The notes under the pieces: model-generated
What the model saw: only the letters and a program-made list of their open reading frames with translations
Told to the model about the DNA's origin: nothing
The model's database searches: none
Position numbers and translations under genes: made by a program
Part shown: piece by piece, positions 1-7,850 of the stretch
Numbering within the stretch: the stretch's first letter is position 1
Layout of the letters: each line of letters starts with the position of its first letter
DNA from: a bacterium
Lineage (GTDB): Bacteria; Moduliflexota; Moduliflexia; Moduliflexales; JAUQPW01
Assembly (NCBI GenBank): GCA_030550175.1
Contig: JAUQPW010000038.1
Location: forward strand, 1-46,542
Reading direction: 5' to 3'
Length of the DNA stretch: 46,542 nucleotides

Positions 1-149
1 GACGTTTGAGAAACAGGGTCACATCATTGGCAACAGAGAACTTAACAACGCACACACACGGATGTCTTAGGCCGACAGAAAGCGGCCCGGAGTGTGTTAT
101 CTGGAAACCATATAATCAAGAGTTAGCCAGCATTCGCGGGAGGCAGCTG

Positions 150-764
150 ATGGATCGAAAGGTTCGAAAGCTTCTCTTCACAACGCACATTACTGTCTCC
201 GTGGGGTGGATTGGTGCAGTCCTCGCCTATCTTGCGCTAGTCATAGCCGCTATGATGGGCCAGCGTGATCAGCTCCTGCGCGCCACGTGGATCGCGTTGG
301 AGGTGATTGGGTGGTATGTCATCGTGCCACTCGCTTTATCTGCCTTGATCACCGGGATTACCATCTCGCTCGCCACCCCCTGGGGATTGTTTCGACACTA
401 TTGGGTCGTGATTTCCTGGCACCTTACGCTGGTTGCGGTGGCCGTGCTACTACGGCATATGTCGTCGGTCGTTACACCGGTTGCAGCCATCGCTGCTGAC
501 ACGGCGATTACGAACGTTCGCGACGTCTTGTACCCTGCCCTGCGGGGAGAACTACTTCATGCCGGCGTCGGGTTGGTAATATTACTCGGGATCGCTACCC
601 TGAACATATACAAGCCCCGTGGCCTGACCCTGTTAGGACGGGAAGTTCCTGAGAAGAGACCGCGGTGGGCGCGCCTAGTGTGGATTCACACCGCGGCGTT
701 GCTGTTGCTTCTCCCGATCATAGCGCACGTTGTCGCGGGAGGTGGTCTGAGACTTCACGGGTGA
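150..764 (+). CDS. DUF2269-like integral membrane protein
   Basis: The predicted 204-aa protein has four to five hydrophobic segments and the conserved pattern of a DUF2269-like family: THITVSVGWIGAVLAYLAL near the start, then TPWGLFRHYWV and LNIYKPRGLTLLGR. No enzymatic function is established for this family. I chose the ATG at 150 because GGGAGG lies 9 bases upstream; the open frame runs further upstream, to position 6, but that part looks like noncoding sequence. It is the only plus-strand gene in the GC-rich left region and points towards the attC-like site at 830-895, so it is either the end of the array or flanking DNA. The family call is moderately sure, the reading frame is sure. Confidence 0.75.
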   Translation: MDRKVRKLLFTTHITVSVGWIGAVLAYLALVIAAMMGQRDQLLRATWIALEVIGWYVIVPLALSALITGITISLATPWGLFRHYWVVISWHLTLVAVAVLLRHMSSVVTPVAAIAADTAITNVRDVLYPALRGELLHAGVGLVILLGIATLNIYKPRGLTLLGREVPEKRPRWARLVWIHTAALLLLLPIIAHVVAGGGLRLHG

Positions 765-829
765 CTTTGTGGGCCGGCTGTGCTCAAGTGATTCACCGAC
801 GGGGTTCGATCAGCCGAAGCGCGGATGCT

Positions 830-895
830 GGCTAACAAGCCCATGAAGCTGACGGTCGCCTGCGGCGCCTGCAGCTTATCGGCGAGTCGTTAGAC
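830..895 (-). other. attC-like recombination site (site A), 3' of the helicase-nuclease gene
   Basis: On the minus strand the site reads R'' GTCTAAC (895-889), an arm containing AAGCTG, a GC-rich inner stem (GGCGCC/GGCGACC), the matching arm CAGCTT, and R' GTTAGCC (836-830). The stop codon TAA of the upstream helicase gene (890-892) lies inside R'', the usual arrangement in integron gene cassettes. The total length of 66 bp fits the attC size range. R'' and R' pair with one mismatch. The orientation call rests on the stop-codon overlap. Confidence 0.7.
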
Positions 896-3800
896 AGCCT
901 CATCCTCGTGAGCACCAAGGCCAGATTCCAACGACATCCGCTGACGGCGGTACACTTCGAGAATCTTCGCTAAGTGCCGTCTGCGAACTTCTGTCAGACG
1001 CGAGAATCCATAATGCGCAAGCAGTTCACGAGCCAGGGCCTCGTCACTCTGCATTTCCTTGACGGCTGGCCGAGACAAGCGGTCGAGCACCAAGAACAGC
1101 TCCGACGGGGGGATCTCCAATATGTCTCGCCCACCAGCAGGCCTCTCCCTGACCCTAGGCGCATTGGGAAGCCGTAGGACCTGCGACTCAAGTGAGCGGT
1201 CACCGAGTTCGTCTTCAACAAGAATCTCCCCGGCCTTCTGCATGCTGTATAGGGCTCTATTCAGTAGACCCTTCACAGATTTGCTGGCACGGTGCAAAGT
1301 AGGACAACCCGCCACGTAGAGCTTGATAAGAAACCGCTTGGTGAGCGGGCCTTCCTTTTCTATTATCCGGCGCAGAGCTGCCCGAACGTTGGAGGGAGAA
1401 GCATCACGCGGATCAGGGAAGCCCGATTCCTCGGAATACCCCGCTATGGGCGCGGACCCTCGATCCTCCCCAGTCTCTTCAGGAGCTTCCTCTTCACCCT
1501 CGCCAGGTTCGCCCTGATCCTCCTCCTCGTGCTCCTCTGACAACACTTCGCCTACCGGAGCGCTCCGTGTTGGTTCCTTGTGTATCTCGCGTTCTTCCTC
1601 TCCGATCGGTCGAATACCGAGCTCCTCGCATGCCTCGACAATCCGGCGTACGGACTCCTCGCGGTCGGCGTAAAACTCCGACTCCCGGACGCGCACGATC
1701 GTCCATCCGGCTCGCTCAAGCTGCCGCTGCCGGGCCATGTCCTGCTCAAACCTCTCGGGCCCATGCCAGGCTTCGCCATCACACTCCACAGCCAACCGAT
1801 TGACCAGTCCTTCGACCACAAGATCAAGGCGATAGCCTGCAACCTCAACCTGCGGACGGAGCCGGTAGTTTCTCCTCAGAAGTTCTAGGGCAACGTCAAC
1901 CTCGAACCAGCTTTCGTAGGGAGGGGGCTGATCGCCCGGCCGTCGTGAACGGCGTCTTGCTTCGAGCTCCAGGCGGTCTGACTCTTCGTGAAGCTCTTCA
2001 AGCGCCCCCCGGCCTGGACTGTAGAAGAAGTTCAGAAGACGCCACCGCAAGTCTTCTCGGTTGAGGTCATGAAGTTGAACGCTGTGAAACAGCCATACCT
2101 GATCTCGCGCACGGCTCATGGCCACATTGAAGCGGCGCTGATCAGGCAGCCCTGTCAATGCTCTGAAATGGTGGTTAGGCGCGACGACAAGCGACAAGAA
2201 GATCACGTCCCTTTGGTCGCCCTGAAAAGTAGCAGGTACGCCGCAGCGCAGTTTCCTCTCCTCACGAACCCTAGGCTCGAGCACCTCAGCCAATCTCTTT
2301 TCAATGAGCTCTGCCTGGTCGTGACCCTGTAGGACGATGACCCCCAGGGTCTTGCCTTCATAAGCCTCGTTATCGAGACACGTCCGGATTCTCTCCACGA
2401 TCGCTTCCGCCTCGGCGCGGTTGAGGATTCGCGGCCCCTCGCCTTCGCAGACCCCCTCCTTCACGAACTCCGCTTTCAGCGGTGAAAGTCTCCCGGGAGG
2501 AGGCTGGCGCAACGGAATCAAAGGCGCGTCTGTGTAACACAGGTCATTGCTGAAACGAATGATCTCGGGCACGCAGCGGAAGTGCTCGCGAAGCGAGACC
2601 AGGTTTCCGAAGGCGCGTTCGGCATGGTCATAGAGACTCGTGTCGGGCCGAAACTCGTCGCGGAATCGAAACTGCTGGAGATGGTCGCGGGCGAGACGCG
2701 CGATGTCGTCTTCGAGAACGCCCACTGCCTCAGGGCTGTTCTGTTTATCGTCGCCGACAACGATAATACGCTTTGCCAGGAGCAGCAGCGCCAGCGCCTC
2801 GATTCCGGCCTGCGACGCCTCATCTACGATTACGGTATCGAAAACTCCCGGCGTAGGGTCCGTCGTCTCCCACAGCTTGTGAAGCGGCATGATCCAAGCC
2901 GGCATCTTGGGGATGCACGACATAAGATACCGGCGGGCTGTCTGCCAGTGCCGATAGGCGTACTTGCCTGTTCCTTTTCCGATACGAGCAACTGCTTTTG
3001 TCCAAGCTGTGAGGTTTTGCTCCGTCTGGTCGTCGAGCCGCAGGAAAAACGCCTGCCAAGCCTTGAGGGCCGCCAGTTCTTCGAGCTTCTTCTCGATCCT
3101 GCCTTGTAGTCGGTGCCGCTCCTTAGCGAGCCGCTCGTAGTGCTCGGGATCGGTAATCTTGCGAAGCCACGCCCTTGCCGCGGCCCAATTCCATGCCTGT
3201 CCAAGCTGACGCAGGCGAGCTTTCCACTCAGGGTTACCTTGAGAGGATTGGATCAAGGTTGCAAGCTCGGGGCATGCCTCTCGAACGGCATTGAGCAGCT
3301 TCTGATAATGAAGAAGGCGATCCATCTCCCCCTTGAGGCCCTCTCGCGTTCTCCACGCGGCGTCCCACTTCGCTGGGTCACGCCCCTCGATGGCCTGGGC
3401 GAGGTCACGCATGCAGGGGTGGGCGTTTTCCTGAGCAAGACCGCGGATCGCACGACAACACTCCTCGAGCGGCTCCCTTGCCTGATCTGCACGCCGAAGG
3501 GCTATTTTGGCTTCGATCAAGCGGCGCCATGTTGTGCGCCCATTTCGTTCTGACAAGCTTTCTCGTGCTTCGATGGGGATTATGTCCATCGCCCGAGAAT
3601 CTGCACTTCTGAAAAGCGCCATTAGCTTGCAGAATTGTTGAGCCAGGTCACTGACCTCATCAGCCGCACGTTTGGGGTCACCAAAGGTTGGATTTGAAGA
3701 TCCGGGCCATACCACATAAAAGCGACTGACGAGATTCCGTAACTCCATGAATCCGACCAGCGTGTCAAGCGACTTCTGCTCGCGAGGTGGCTCTCCATTA

Positions 3801-6184
3801 AGCCGGCAGCGTTCCTCGATGTAGCGAGTCTCGCGCACGACACGAGGGGCGATAAAACCCCAGCCTCGCCAGCCGCCGTTTCTAAGATGCTCAAGTCGTC
3901 GCCGGGCATCCCTCAATAGTTTCACATCCTCGATGTCCGGCGGGAGGTCAATCCTCGCGGTGCCTGCCCGCTGGCGCGCTACCCGAATCTTTCCCAAGAG
4001 GCCGACAACCTCCCGTTCGAGGCGGTCCCAGCGGGCAGCTTGGCCCACCAGTAAATCCTTCAAGATTTCGCCTGTCAGGTTTCCAAGCGTGTGGCTGGCT
4101 CGTGTCGCCTGTTCTTCCAATTGATCCAGAAATACCCTGCATGTGTCCAGGCTTGCGTCAGAAAGCTGCTGAAGTATGCTCAGCTGCTCCTTGGGCACCC
4201 CGGCCAGCGCGACGTTGACTGCCCTTTCAGCCGCATTTAGCTTTTCAACCACTGCTGCAAACTCAGTAGGGTTTGGAAGAGAAAAAGTACCAATGTCGAG
4301 GCGAAGTTCGTTCAATCGCTCTTGAGTAAAGGCAGTATGAACCTCAGCGAAGAACGCAACATCTTCTGGCTGCAAAGGACAGCGCTTCTGATCATCAACC
4401 AATTCCGGAAACCAGCTGTACGTGTCTTGTTCCTTCTCGATTTGTCTTGCGATCTGGGCAGCGGTCCCCGTGTAACCGCCGGGAAGCGAATGCGAGTAAG
4501 TTTCGGCTTCGCGACACTCACGGAGTTGCCGATCAACTTTAGCACTCTCGTCTTCGAGTTGACGCAGTTCCTTCTCTAACCGATCAATCTCTGCTTGTGC
4601 CCACTTCTGTCCCTTCCACTCGTTTTTCCGCGAAAGGATCCCTCGAACGCTATCTTCGAGGAGGCGATGGTCCTCGCGGGAGGATCCAAAGGCGGTGACG
4701 CAGAGGTTACGGATGTCCCCTGGCAACAGGTCGCGCAGCACCGTCAGGGCCTTAGGGGCGTGGGCTGTGACCAGGACCCGTTCACCCATTGCGAGAAGGT
4801 GACAGATTAAATTCGCGATGGTGTGGCTCTTGCCGGTGCCAGGCGGCCCCTTGACGAGCACGTAGGGTCGGGTCCTGAGACGCTCGACAATCTGTCGCTG
4901 TTCGTCGTTCGTTGGGAGAGGGAAGTAGAGGCGACTGTCTGCATTGGTGGAAACACAGTTGGCGTGGGCTGCTCTGTTGTCCGCGCGCCCCGACGTGTCA
5001 CCCTCACTGACGAAGCGCTCCCACGGTGCTGTCGTTGAGAAAGCTGACTCATCCTCGGAAGCCTTCAGAAAACGGCTGATCAGCTCCTCATAGGCCGTCG
5101 GACGCCGCTCGCGGAGTACGAGCGCAGGCGCATAGCTGACTCGGAACGTTTTGTCTGCGCGTTCCAGAGGCTTCCAGGCATCTTCGCTAACCTGGGCATT
5201 TGCGCTCGCCTTGTTCGCGATGATGCGGAGGATCTCGGCGACGCTTGCCTTGTTCCAAGCGCGAACGTCAAGCTCTTCCAACCGATCTTCCAGGTTGGTC
5301 CCCTCCAGGCGGGGCCGGTCCTGGAGTTCCAGCATGTCCAGTTCAACACGAAACTTCTCAAAGGAGGCAGCCGGACCTACTGTAAGGACGCCTCGCGCCG
5401 CATCGAGACTGATCTCAGCAGGGGCCGTGAGCAGGTGGCGTTCCACGGTCGCCCCAGTAGAATCGAGCCACTGCAGAAGCCCTACCGCCAGCAGCAGTTC
5501 ATAGCGCTCCTCTGCCTCCTCGATCCGCCGGCGCATGAAGTCCACATCCTCATAGACGCTTTGGACCATTCGCCACCGACGCATCTCTTCTGCCCAGGGC
5601 TCCCAGCGATTTACCAGGTAATCGATCCAGACATTCCGTACCTCGGGATAATCCTCTAGGCGCCGTTCTTCTGGAGCCTTTTCAGTCAGCGTGCGGGCAT
5701 CTCCAGACGGCACGTTAGGATCTGGCACGCGCTTTTTAACGAAGACTGTGATCCGCGGATTGAGAAGGTCACGGAGTTCGTCTGTTCTCTTATCCACATA
5801 TTCATCCGGGCTGTTCTGAAATTTCTGCGGGACCCAGTCCTGAAGTTCTTCGGGTAGCGCCGGGAGTGTCGGCCTGCGCTTCTTGCGAACCTCAAGCCAG
5901 AGATCCGGTATCTCATCCGGGTTGTCCGCGACGAACGCCGACTTGCTTGCGTCCTTCCAGGTTTGACCTCCATAAGACATTTTTTCTTTCTCTAGAAAAG
6001 CGACAAACGCCGACTTGCTTGCGTCCTTCCAGGTTTGAGGCAGATCCCGAGGAAGGTCAGCGAGCCACAGAAGCTTGTCGCCTGCTCCGTAAGCTGGAAT
6101 GCGCTTCCGGCGAAGGGTAGCTGTCTCCCTCAGGAACTGAAGAAGAGCAGCCGTCTTTCCTGCTGTGCTCGACATGTCGATCAT
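890..6184 (-). CDS. Large SF1 (Upf1/Dna2-like) helicase with C-terminal DUF559/MTES_1575-like nuclease and DUF3320-like domain
   Basis: This 1764-aa protein has an N-terminal region of about 440 residues reminiscent of DUF4011-type helicases. Walker A GPPGTGKS is at about residues 446-453, followed by a long coiled-coil insertion, Walker B VIVDEASQ near 1117, the superfamily 1 motif FRCVPEIIRFSN, and motif VI RRFNVAMSRARDQVW near 1348. A PD-(D/E)XK-like nuclease follows at about 1430-1510, with GYRLDLVVEG, LAVECDGEAWHG and RQRQLERAGW as its core. An acidic linker leads to a C-terminal winged-helix-like segment (IIEKEGPL) resembling DUF3320. Family knowledge points to a DNA translocase-nuclease of the kind common in defence islands; antiphage activity is inference. 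The gene starts 15 bp after attC site B and ends inside attC site A, so it occupies a cassette by itself. Residues 50-62 are repeated at 74-86. The start codon has only a weak AGAAGAAG ribosome site. Confidence 0.85.
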   Translation of the reverse strand: MIDMSSTAGKTAALLQFLRETATLRRKRIPAYGAGDKLLWLADLPRDLPQTWKDASKSAFVAFLEKEKMSYGGQTWKDASKSAFVADNPDEIPDLWLEVRKKRRPTLPALPEELQDWVPQKFQNSPDEYVDKRTDELRDLLNPRITVFVKKRVPDPNVPSGDARTLTEKAPEERRLEDYPEVRNVWIDYLVNRWEPWAEEMRRWRMVQSVYEDVDFMRRRIEEAEERYELLLAVGLLQWLDSTGATVERHLLTAPAEISLDAARGVLTVGPAASFEKFRVELDMLELQDRPRLEGTNLEDRLEELDVRAWNKASVAEILRIIANKASANAQVSEDAWKPLERADKTFRVSYAPALVLRERRPTAYEELISRFLKASEDESAFSTTAPWERFVSEGDTSGRADNRAAHANCVSTNADSRLYFPLPTNDEQRQIVERLRTRPYVLVKGPPGTGKSHTIANLICHLLAMGERVLVTAHAPKALTVLRDLLPGDIRNLCVTAFGSSREDHRLLEDSVRGILSRKNEWKGQKWAQAEIDRLEKELRQLEDESAKVDRQLRECREAETYSHSLPGGYTGTAAQIARQIEKEQDTYSWFPELVDDQKRCPLQPEDVAFFAEVHTAFTQERLNELRLDIGTFSLPNPTEFAAVVEKLNAAERAVNVALAGVPKEQLSILQQLSDASLDTCRVFLDQLEEQATRASHTLGNLTGEILKDLLVGQAARWDRLEREVVGLLGKIRVARQRAGTARIDLPPDIEDVKLLRDARRRLEHLRNGGWRGWGFIAPRVVRETRYIEERCRLNGEPPREQKSLDTLVGFMELRNLVSRFYVVWPGSSNPTFGDPKRAADEVSDLAQQFCKLMALFRSADSRAMDIIPIEARESLSERNGRTTWRRLIEAKIALRRADQAREPLEECCRAIRGLAQENAHPCMRDLAQAIEGRDPAKWDAAWRTREGLKGEMDRLLHYQKLLNAVREACPELATLIQSSQGNPEWKARLRQLGQAWNWAAARAWLRKITDPEHYERLAKERHRLQGRIEKKLEELAALKAWQAFFLRLDDQTEQNLTAWTKAVARIGKGTGKYAYRHWQTARRYLMSCIPKMPAWIMPLHKLWETTDPTPGVFDTVIVDEASQAGIEALALLLLAKRIIVVGDDKQNSPEAVGVLEDDIARLARDHLQQFRFRDEFRPDTSLYDHAERAFGNLVSLREHFRCVPEIIRFSNDLCYTDAPLIPLRQPPPGRLSPLKAEFVKEGVCEGEGPRILNRAEAEAIVERIRTCLDNEAYEGKTLGVIVLQGHDQAELIEKRLAEVLEPRVREERKLRCGVPATFQGDQRDVIFLSLVVAPNHHFRALTGLPDQRRFNVAMSRARDQVWLFHSVQLHDLNREDLRWRLLNFFYSPGRGALEELHEESDRLELEARRRSRRPGDQPPPYESWFEVDVALELLRRNYRLRPQVEVAGYRLDLVVEGLVNRLAVECDGEAWHGPERFEQDMARQRQLERAGWTIVRVRESEFYADREESVRRIVEACEELGIRPIGEEEREIHKEPTRSAPVGEVLSEEHEEEDQGEPGEGEEEAPEETGEDRGSAPIAGYSEESGFPDPRDASPSNVRAALRRIIEKEGPLTKRFLIKLYVAGCPTLHRASKSVKGLLNRALYSMQKAGEILVEDELGDRSLESQVLRLPNAPRVRERPAGGRDILEIPPSELFLVLDRLSRPAVKEMQSDEALARELLAHYGFSRLTEVRRRHLAKILEVYRRQRMSLESGLGAHEDEAV
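5928..6038 (-). repeat. In-frame 39-bp direct repeat at 72-bp offset inside the helicase gene
   Basis: Positions 5928-5966 and 6000-6038 are identical at 38 of 39 bases. The offset is 72 bp, exactly 24 codons, so TWKDASKSAFVA is encoded twice with 11 unrelated residues between. The 33-bp spacer is unique. The reading frame is preserved. Confidence 0.95.
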
Positions 6185-6198
6185 CTTCTTCTGCGGCT

Positions 6199-6269
6199 GT
6201 CTAACGGCGCGGTTCAGCCACGTTGCGCGGAGCGCAGCGGAGCAACGTCGGCTGCAACCAGTGTTAGGC
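6199..6269 (-). other. attC site (site B), 3' of the ACR3 gene
   Basis: This is the best attC candidate in the window. Reading the minus strand: R'' GCCTAAC (6269-6263), L'' GGTTGCAGCC, inner stem ACGTTGC ... GCAACGT around a GC-rich loop, L' GGCTGAACC, R' GTTAGAC (6205-6199). L'' and L' pair with a single unpaired G, the extrahelical-base signature that sets strand choice for integron integrase. The ACR3 stop codon (6264-6266) lies within R''. The next gene starts 15 bp past R'. Expected crossover point is G/TTAGAC. Confidence 0.85.
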
Positions 6270-7307
6270 AGCGGCTTTAGTGTTTACCTTACGAAGGAAA
6301 TATGACTGGGTGCGCTTGAGCATTTTAGTGGCTGTTACCATTACTGGCACTTCTATCAATGGTCCAACGACGGTAGCCAACGCCGCACCAGAGCCAAGAC
6401 CGAATACAACCATTGCTGTACCAATAGCAACTTCAAACTGCGTGCTGGAGCCAATCAAAGCGGCCATTGCTGCGTCTTCGTAACGAAAACGGAATAGCCA
6501 GCTGACAAGATGCATTCCAGCCAGCATAAGGACAAAGTGTAGCAGAATAGGTACGGCAATCAGCGCAACTACCAAAGGATACTCAAGAATCATCTGACCC
6601 TCCGATGAGAACAAAAGCACTAACATTCCCAACAGGGCAGTAGTTGCTATTGTATTCATCACGGGCAAAAAACGTTCGGTAAACCAGTGTTCGCCCTTGC
6701 GCGAGGTCAAAAGACGCTTGGAGACCTGACCAACGATTAAGGGTAGTCCGACAAAGAGCAGCACGCTAAGAGCAACCAAAGAGAATGGGACAGGTACACC
6801 ACCCACACCCAAGTAGAATGAGGCAAACGGAGCGTAGAGCAATAGGGTTGACACCGCATTGACAGCTGTGATAATTACGCCTTGCGTTACATTTCCGCGT
6901 GCGAAGGCTATCCAGAACAGCACCATTCCCGTACAGGGCGAAATCCCTAACAAGATTGTTCCAGCGCGAAAGTCTGGGTTGCGCAAGAATAACGTTGCCA
7001 AAAACACCATCAACGGAGGTGCGATAACCCAGTTGGCAATCAACGTGATAAGTGTTGGGCCGACATTCCTGACCGCGTGCGACAGTTCTTCCAGTTTGAC
7101 TTTCGCCATTGTGGGATACATCAGGAAGAACATTAGAACGGCAATAGGAATGGATATACCATCAACATTCAGCGCATTGAGGTCGCGTATAAACTCTGGG
7201 AAAAATCTGCCCAAGAGTAACCCCGCCACTCCGCACAGGGCTATCCAAACATAGATGTATTTTTCAAAGCGGCCAAGCGTTACTTCGGATTCCTGGTTCA
7301 CCAACAT
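6264..7307 (-). CDS. ACR3-family arsenite efflux permease
   Basis: The 347-aa protein has about ten hydrophobic segments and the bile-acid:sodium-symporter fold typical of ACR3. The conserved metalloid-transport cysteine sits in ILLGISPCTGMVLFWIA, and the family motif GSSTQFEVAIGTAMVVFG follows in the second half. The predicted role is export of trivalent arsenite (possibly antimonite) across the inner membrane using the proton motive force. I chose the ATG at 7307, preceded by AAAGGAG (spacing short, three to four bases), over a TTG at 7349. No arsR, arsC or arsA lies beside it, so it looks like a single-gene resistance cassette between attC sites C and B. Expression may depend on read-through from upstream genes or an external promoter. 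Confidence 0.9.
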   Translation of the reverse strand: MLVNQESEVTLGRFEKYIYVWIALCGVAGLLLGRFFPEFIRDLNALNVDGISIPIAVLMFFLMYPTMAKVKLEELSHAVRNVGPTLITLIANWVIAPPLMVFLATLFLRNPDFRAGTILLGISPCTGMVLFWIAFARGNVTQGVIITAVNAVSTLLLYAPFASFYLGVGGVPVPFSLVALSVLLFVGLPLIVGQVSKRLLTSRKGEHWFTERFLPVMNTIATTALLGMLVLLFSSEGQMILEYPLVVALIAVPILLHFVLMLAGMHLVSWLFRFRYEDAAMAALIGSSTQFEVAIGTAMVVFGLGSGAALATVVGPLIEVPVMVTATKMLKRTQSYFLRKVNTKAAA

Positions 7308-7361
7308 TTTCTCCTTTGAGTAGTGGTGCACGTTCTTCGGGTGGTGCAATGATGTACCGCC

Positions 7362-7424
7362 GCCTAACGACCGGTTGCAGCGGCGGGCCGCGTAGCGGAC
7401 CGTCAGGTTATCCTGTTGTCAGGC
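7362..7424 (-). other. attC-like site (site C), upstream of the ACR3 gene
   Basis: The minus strand carries GCCTGAC (7424-7418), a GC-rich central hairpin (CCGC TAC GCGG), an L'-like CTGCAACC and a perfect R' GTTAGGC (7368-7362). R'' differs from the expected GCCTAAC at one base, and the L''/L' pairing is poor, so this may be a degenerate attC. An alternative R'' is GGATAAC at 7413-7407, which would contain the stop codon of the 39-aa ORF. Its place, just before the ACR3 cassette, is where a site is expected. Confidence 0.5.
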
Positions 7425-7527
7425 GCCCTTTGCGCCGATATGAGTCTGCAGCGTCCCACACGAGGCTGCGCACACCCTTCGTGTCTGCAGGACTAGTCTC
7501 CTTCAGCATAAATTCCCATGGAATCAT
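7408..7527 (-). CDS. Small hypothetical protein (39 aa), translationally coupled
   Basis: The ATG at 7527 overlaps the TGA of the preceding DUF4236-like frame as ATGA, and the frame stays open for 39 codons to a TAA at 7408-7410, inside attC-like site C. The predicted peptide begins MIPWEFMLKETSPADTKG and ends RRKGRLTTG; it is basic at the end, with no membrane segment. An upstream in-frame ATG at 7548 would add seven residues. I recognise no family. The ATGA overlap and stop inside an attC-like site are the only support that it is a real cassette gene. Confidence 0.4.
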   Translation of the reverse strand: MIPWEFMLKETSPADTKGVRSLVWDAADSYRRKGRLTTG

Positions 7528-7844
7528 AGGCCCTTCTGCTTCCACCATGGCGCCTTACGTGCGGACGCGGCAGGTGGAGAACTCGGGTTTGGAGGACCAG
7601 CAGATGGGGGTGCAGGTGGAGGCACAACAGGAGGAGGTGATGAGTCCGGTTTTTTCCTCAGGTATTTGATCCAGTACAAATCGGTCCCTGGGATGCTGAA
7701 CGAGATGTACCGCTGTCCGCTGGGAGAGACCCCGTACCGGAGGCCGGGAATTCCTCAACTCCTCCCGATGCCGCGTTTGGACAGCGTCCAGCAGAATGGC
7801 CCACACCCGAATATTCTTCGGAATCTCCACATAAGATAAGTCAT
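7524..7844 (-). pseudogene. DUF4236-like small protein gene interrupted by one in-frame TGA
   Basis: Read from the ATG at 7844 (or 7832), the frame gives MTYLMWRFRRIFGCGPFCWT and LSKRGIGRS, then TGA at 7755-7757 (codon 30). It continues without a break as GIPGLRYGVSPSGQRYISF, SIPGTDLYWIKYL, a proline-rich stretch (SSPPPVVPPPAPPSAGPP) and ends WWKQKGL. The two sides together match the layout of DUF4236-like small proteins, where the position of the stop would plausibly be tryptophan (TGG). A competing longer frame on the same strand (7555-7854, ATG overlapping the kinase stop) gives an unconvincing Cys/Ser-rich tail, so I reject it. It starts seven bases after the kinase stop and so belongs to that operon. 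A sequencing error or a true nonsense mutation both fit. Confidence 0.65.
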
Positions 7845-7850
7845 CCCATT

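Noticed and set aside
122..128. GTTAGCC on the plus strand before the DUF2269-like gene, as another cassette core
   Set aside because: It is a single seven-base box; no convincing matching R'' or paired arms could be traced upstream.
5928..6038. CRISPR-like repeat-spacer arrangement (repeat near 38, spacer near 33)
   Set aside because: Only two copies, inside a coding frame, and no cas genes; the same offset in another gene has an unrelated repeat.
6264..7307. Complete ars operon
   Set aside because: No arsR, arsC, arsA or arsD gene lies beside the ACR3 gene; the distant ArsB/NhaD-like permease at 28.5 kb has an uncertain substrate.
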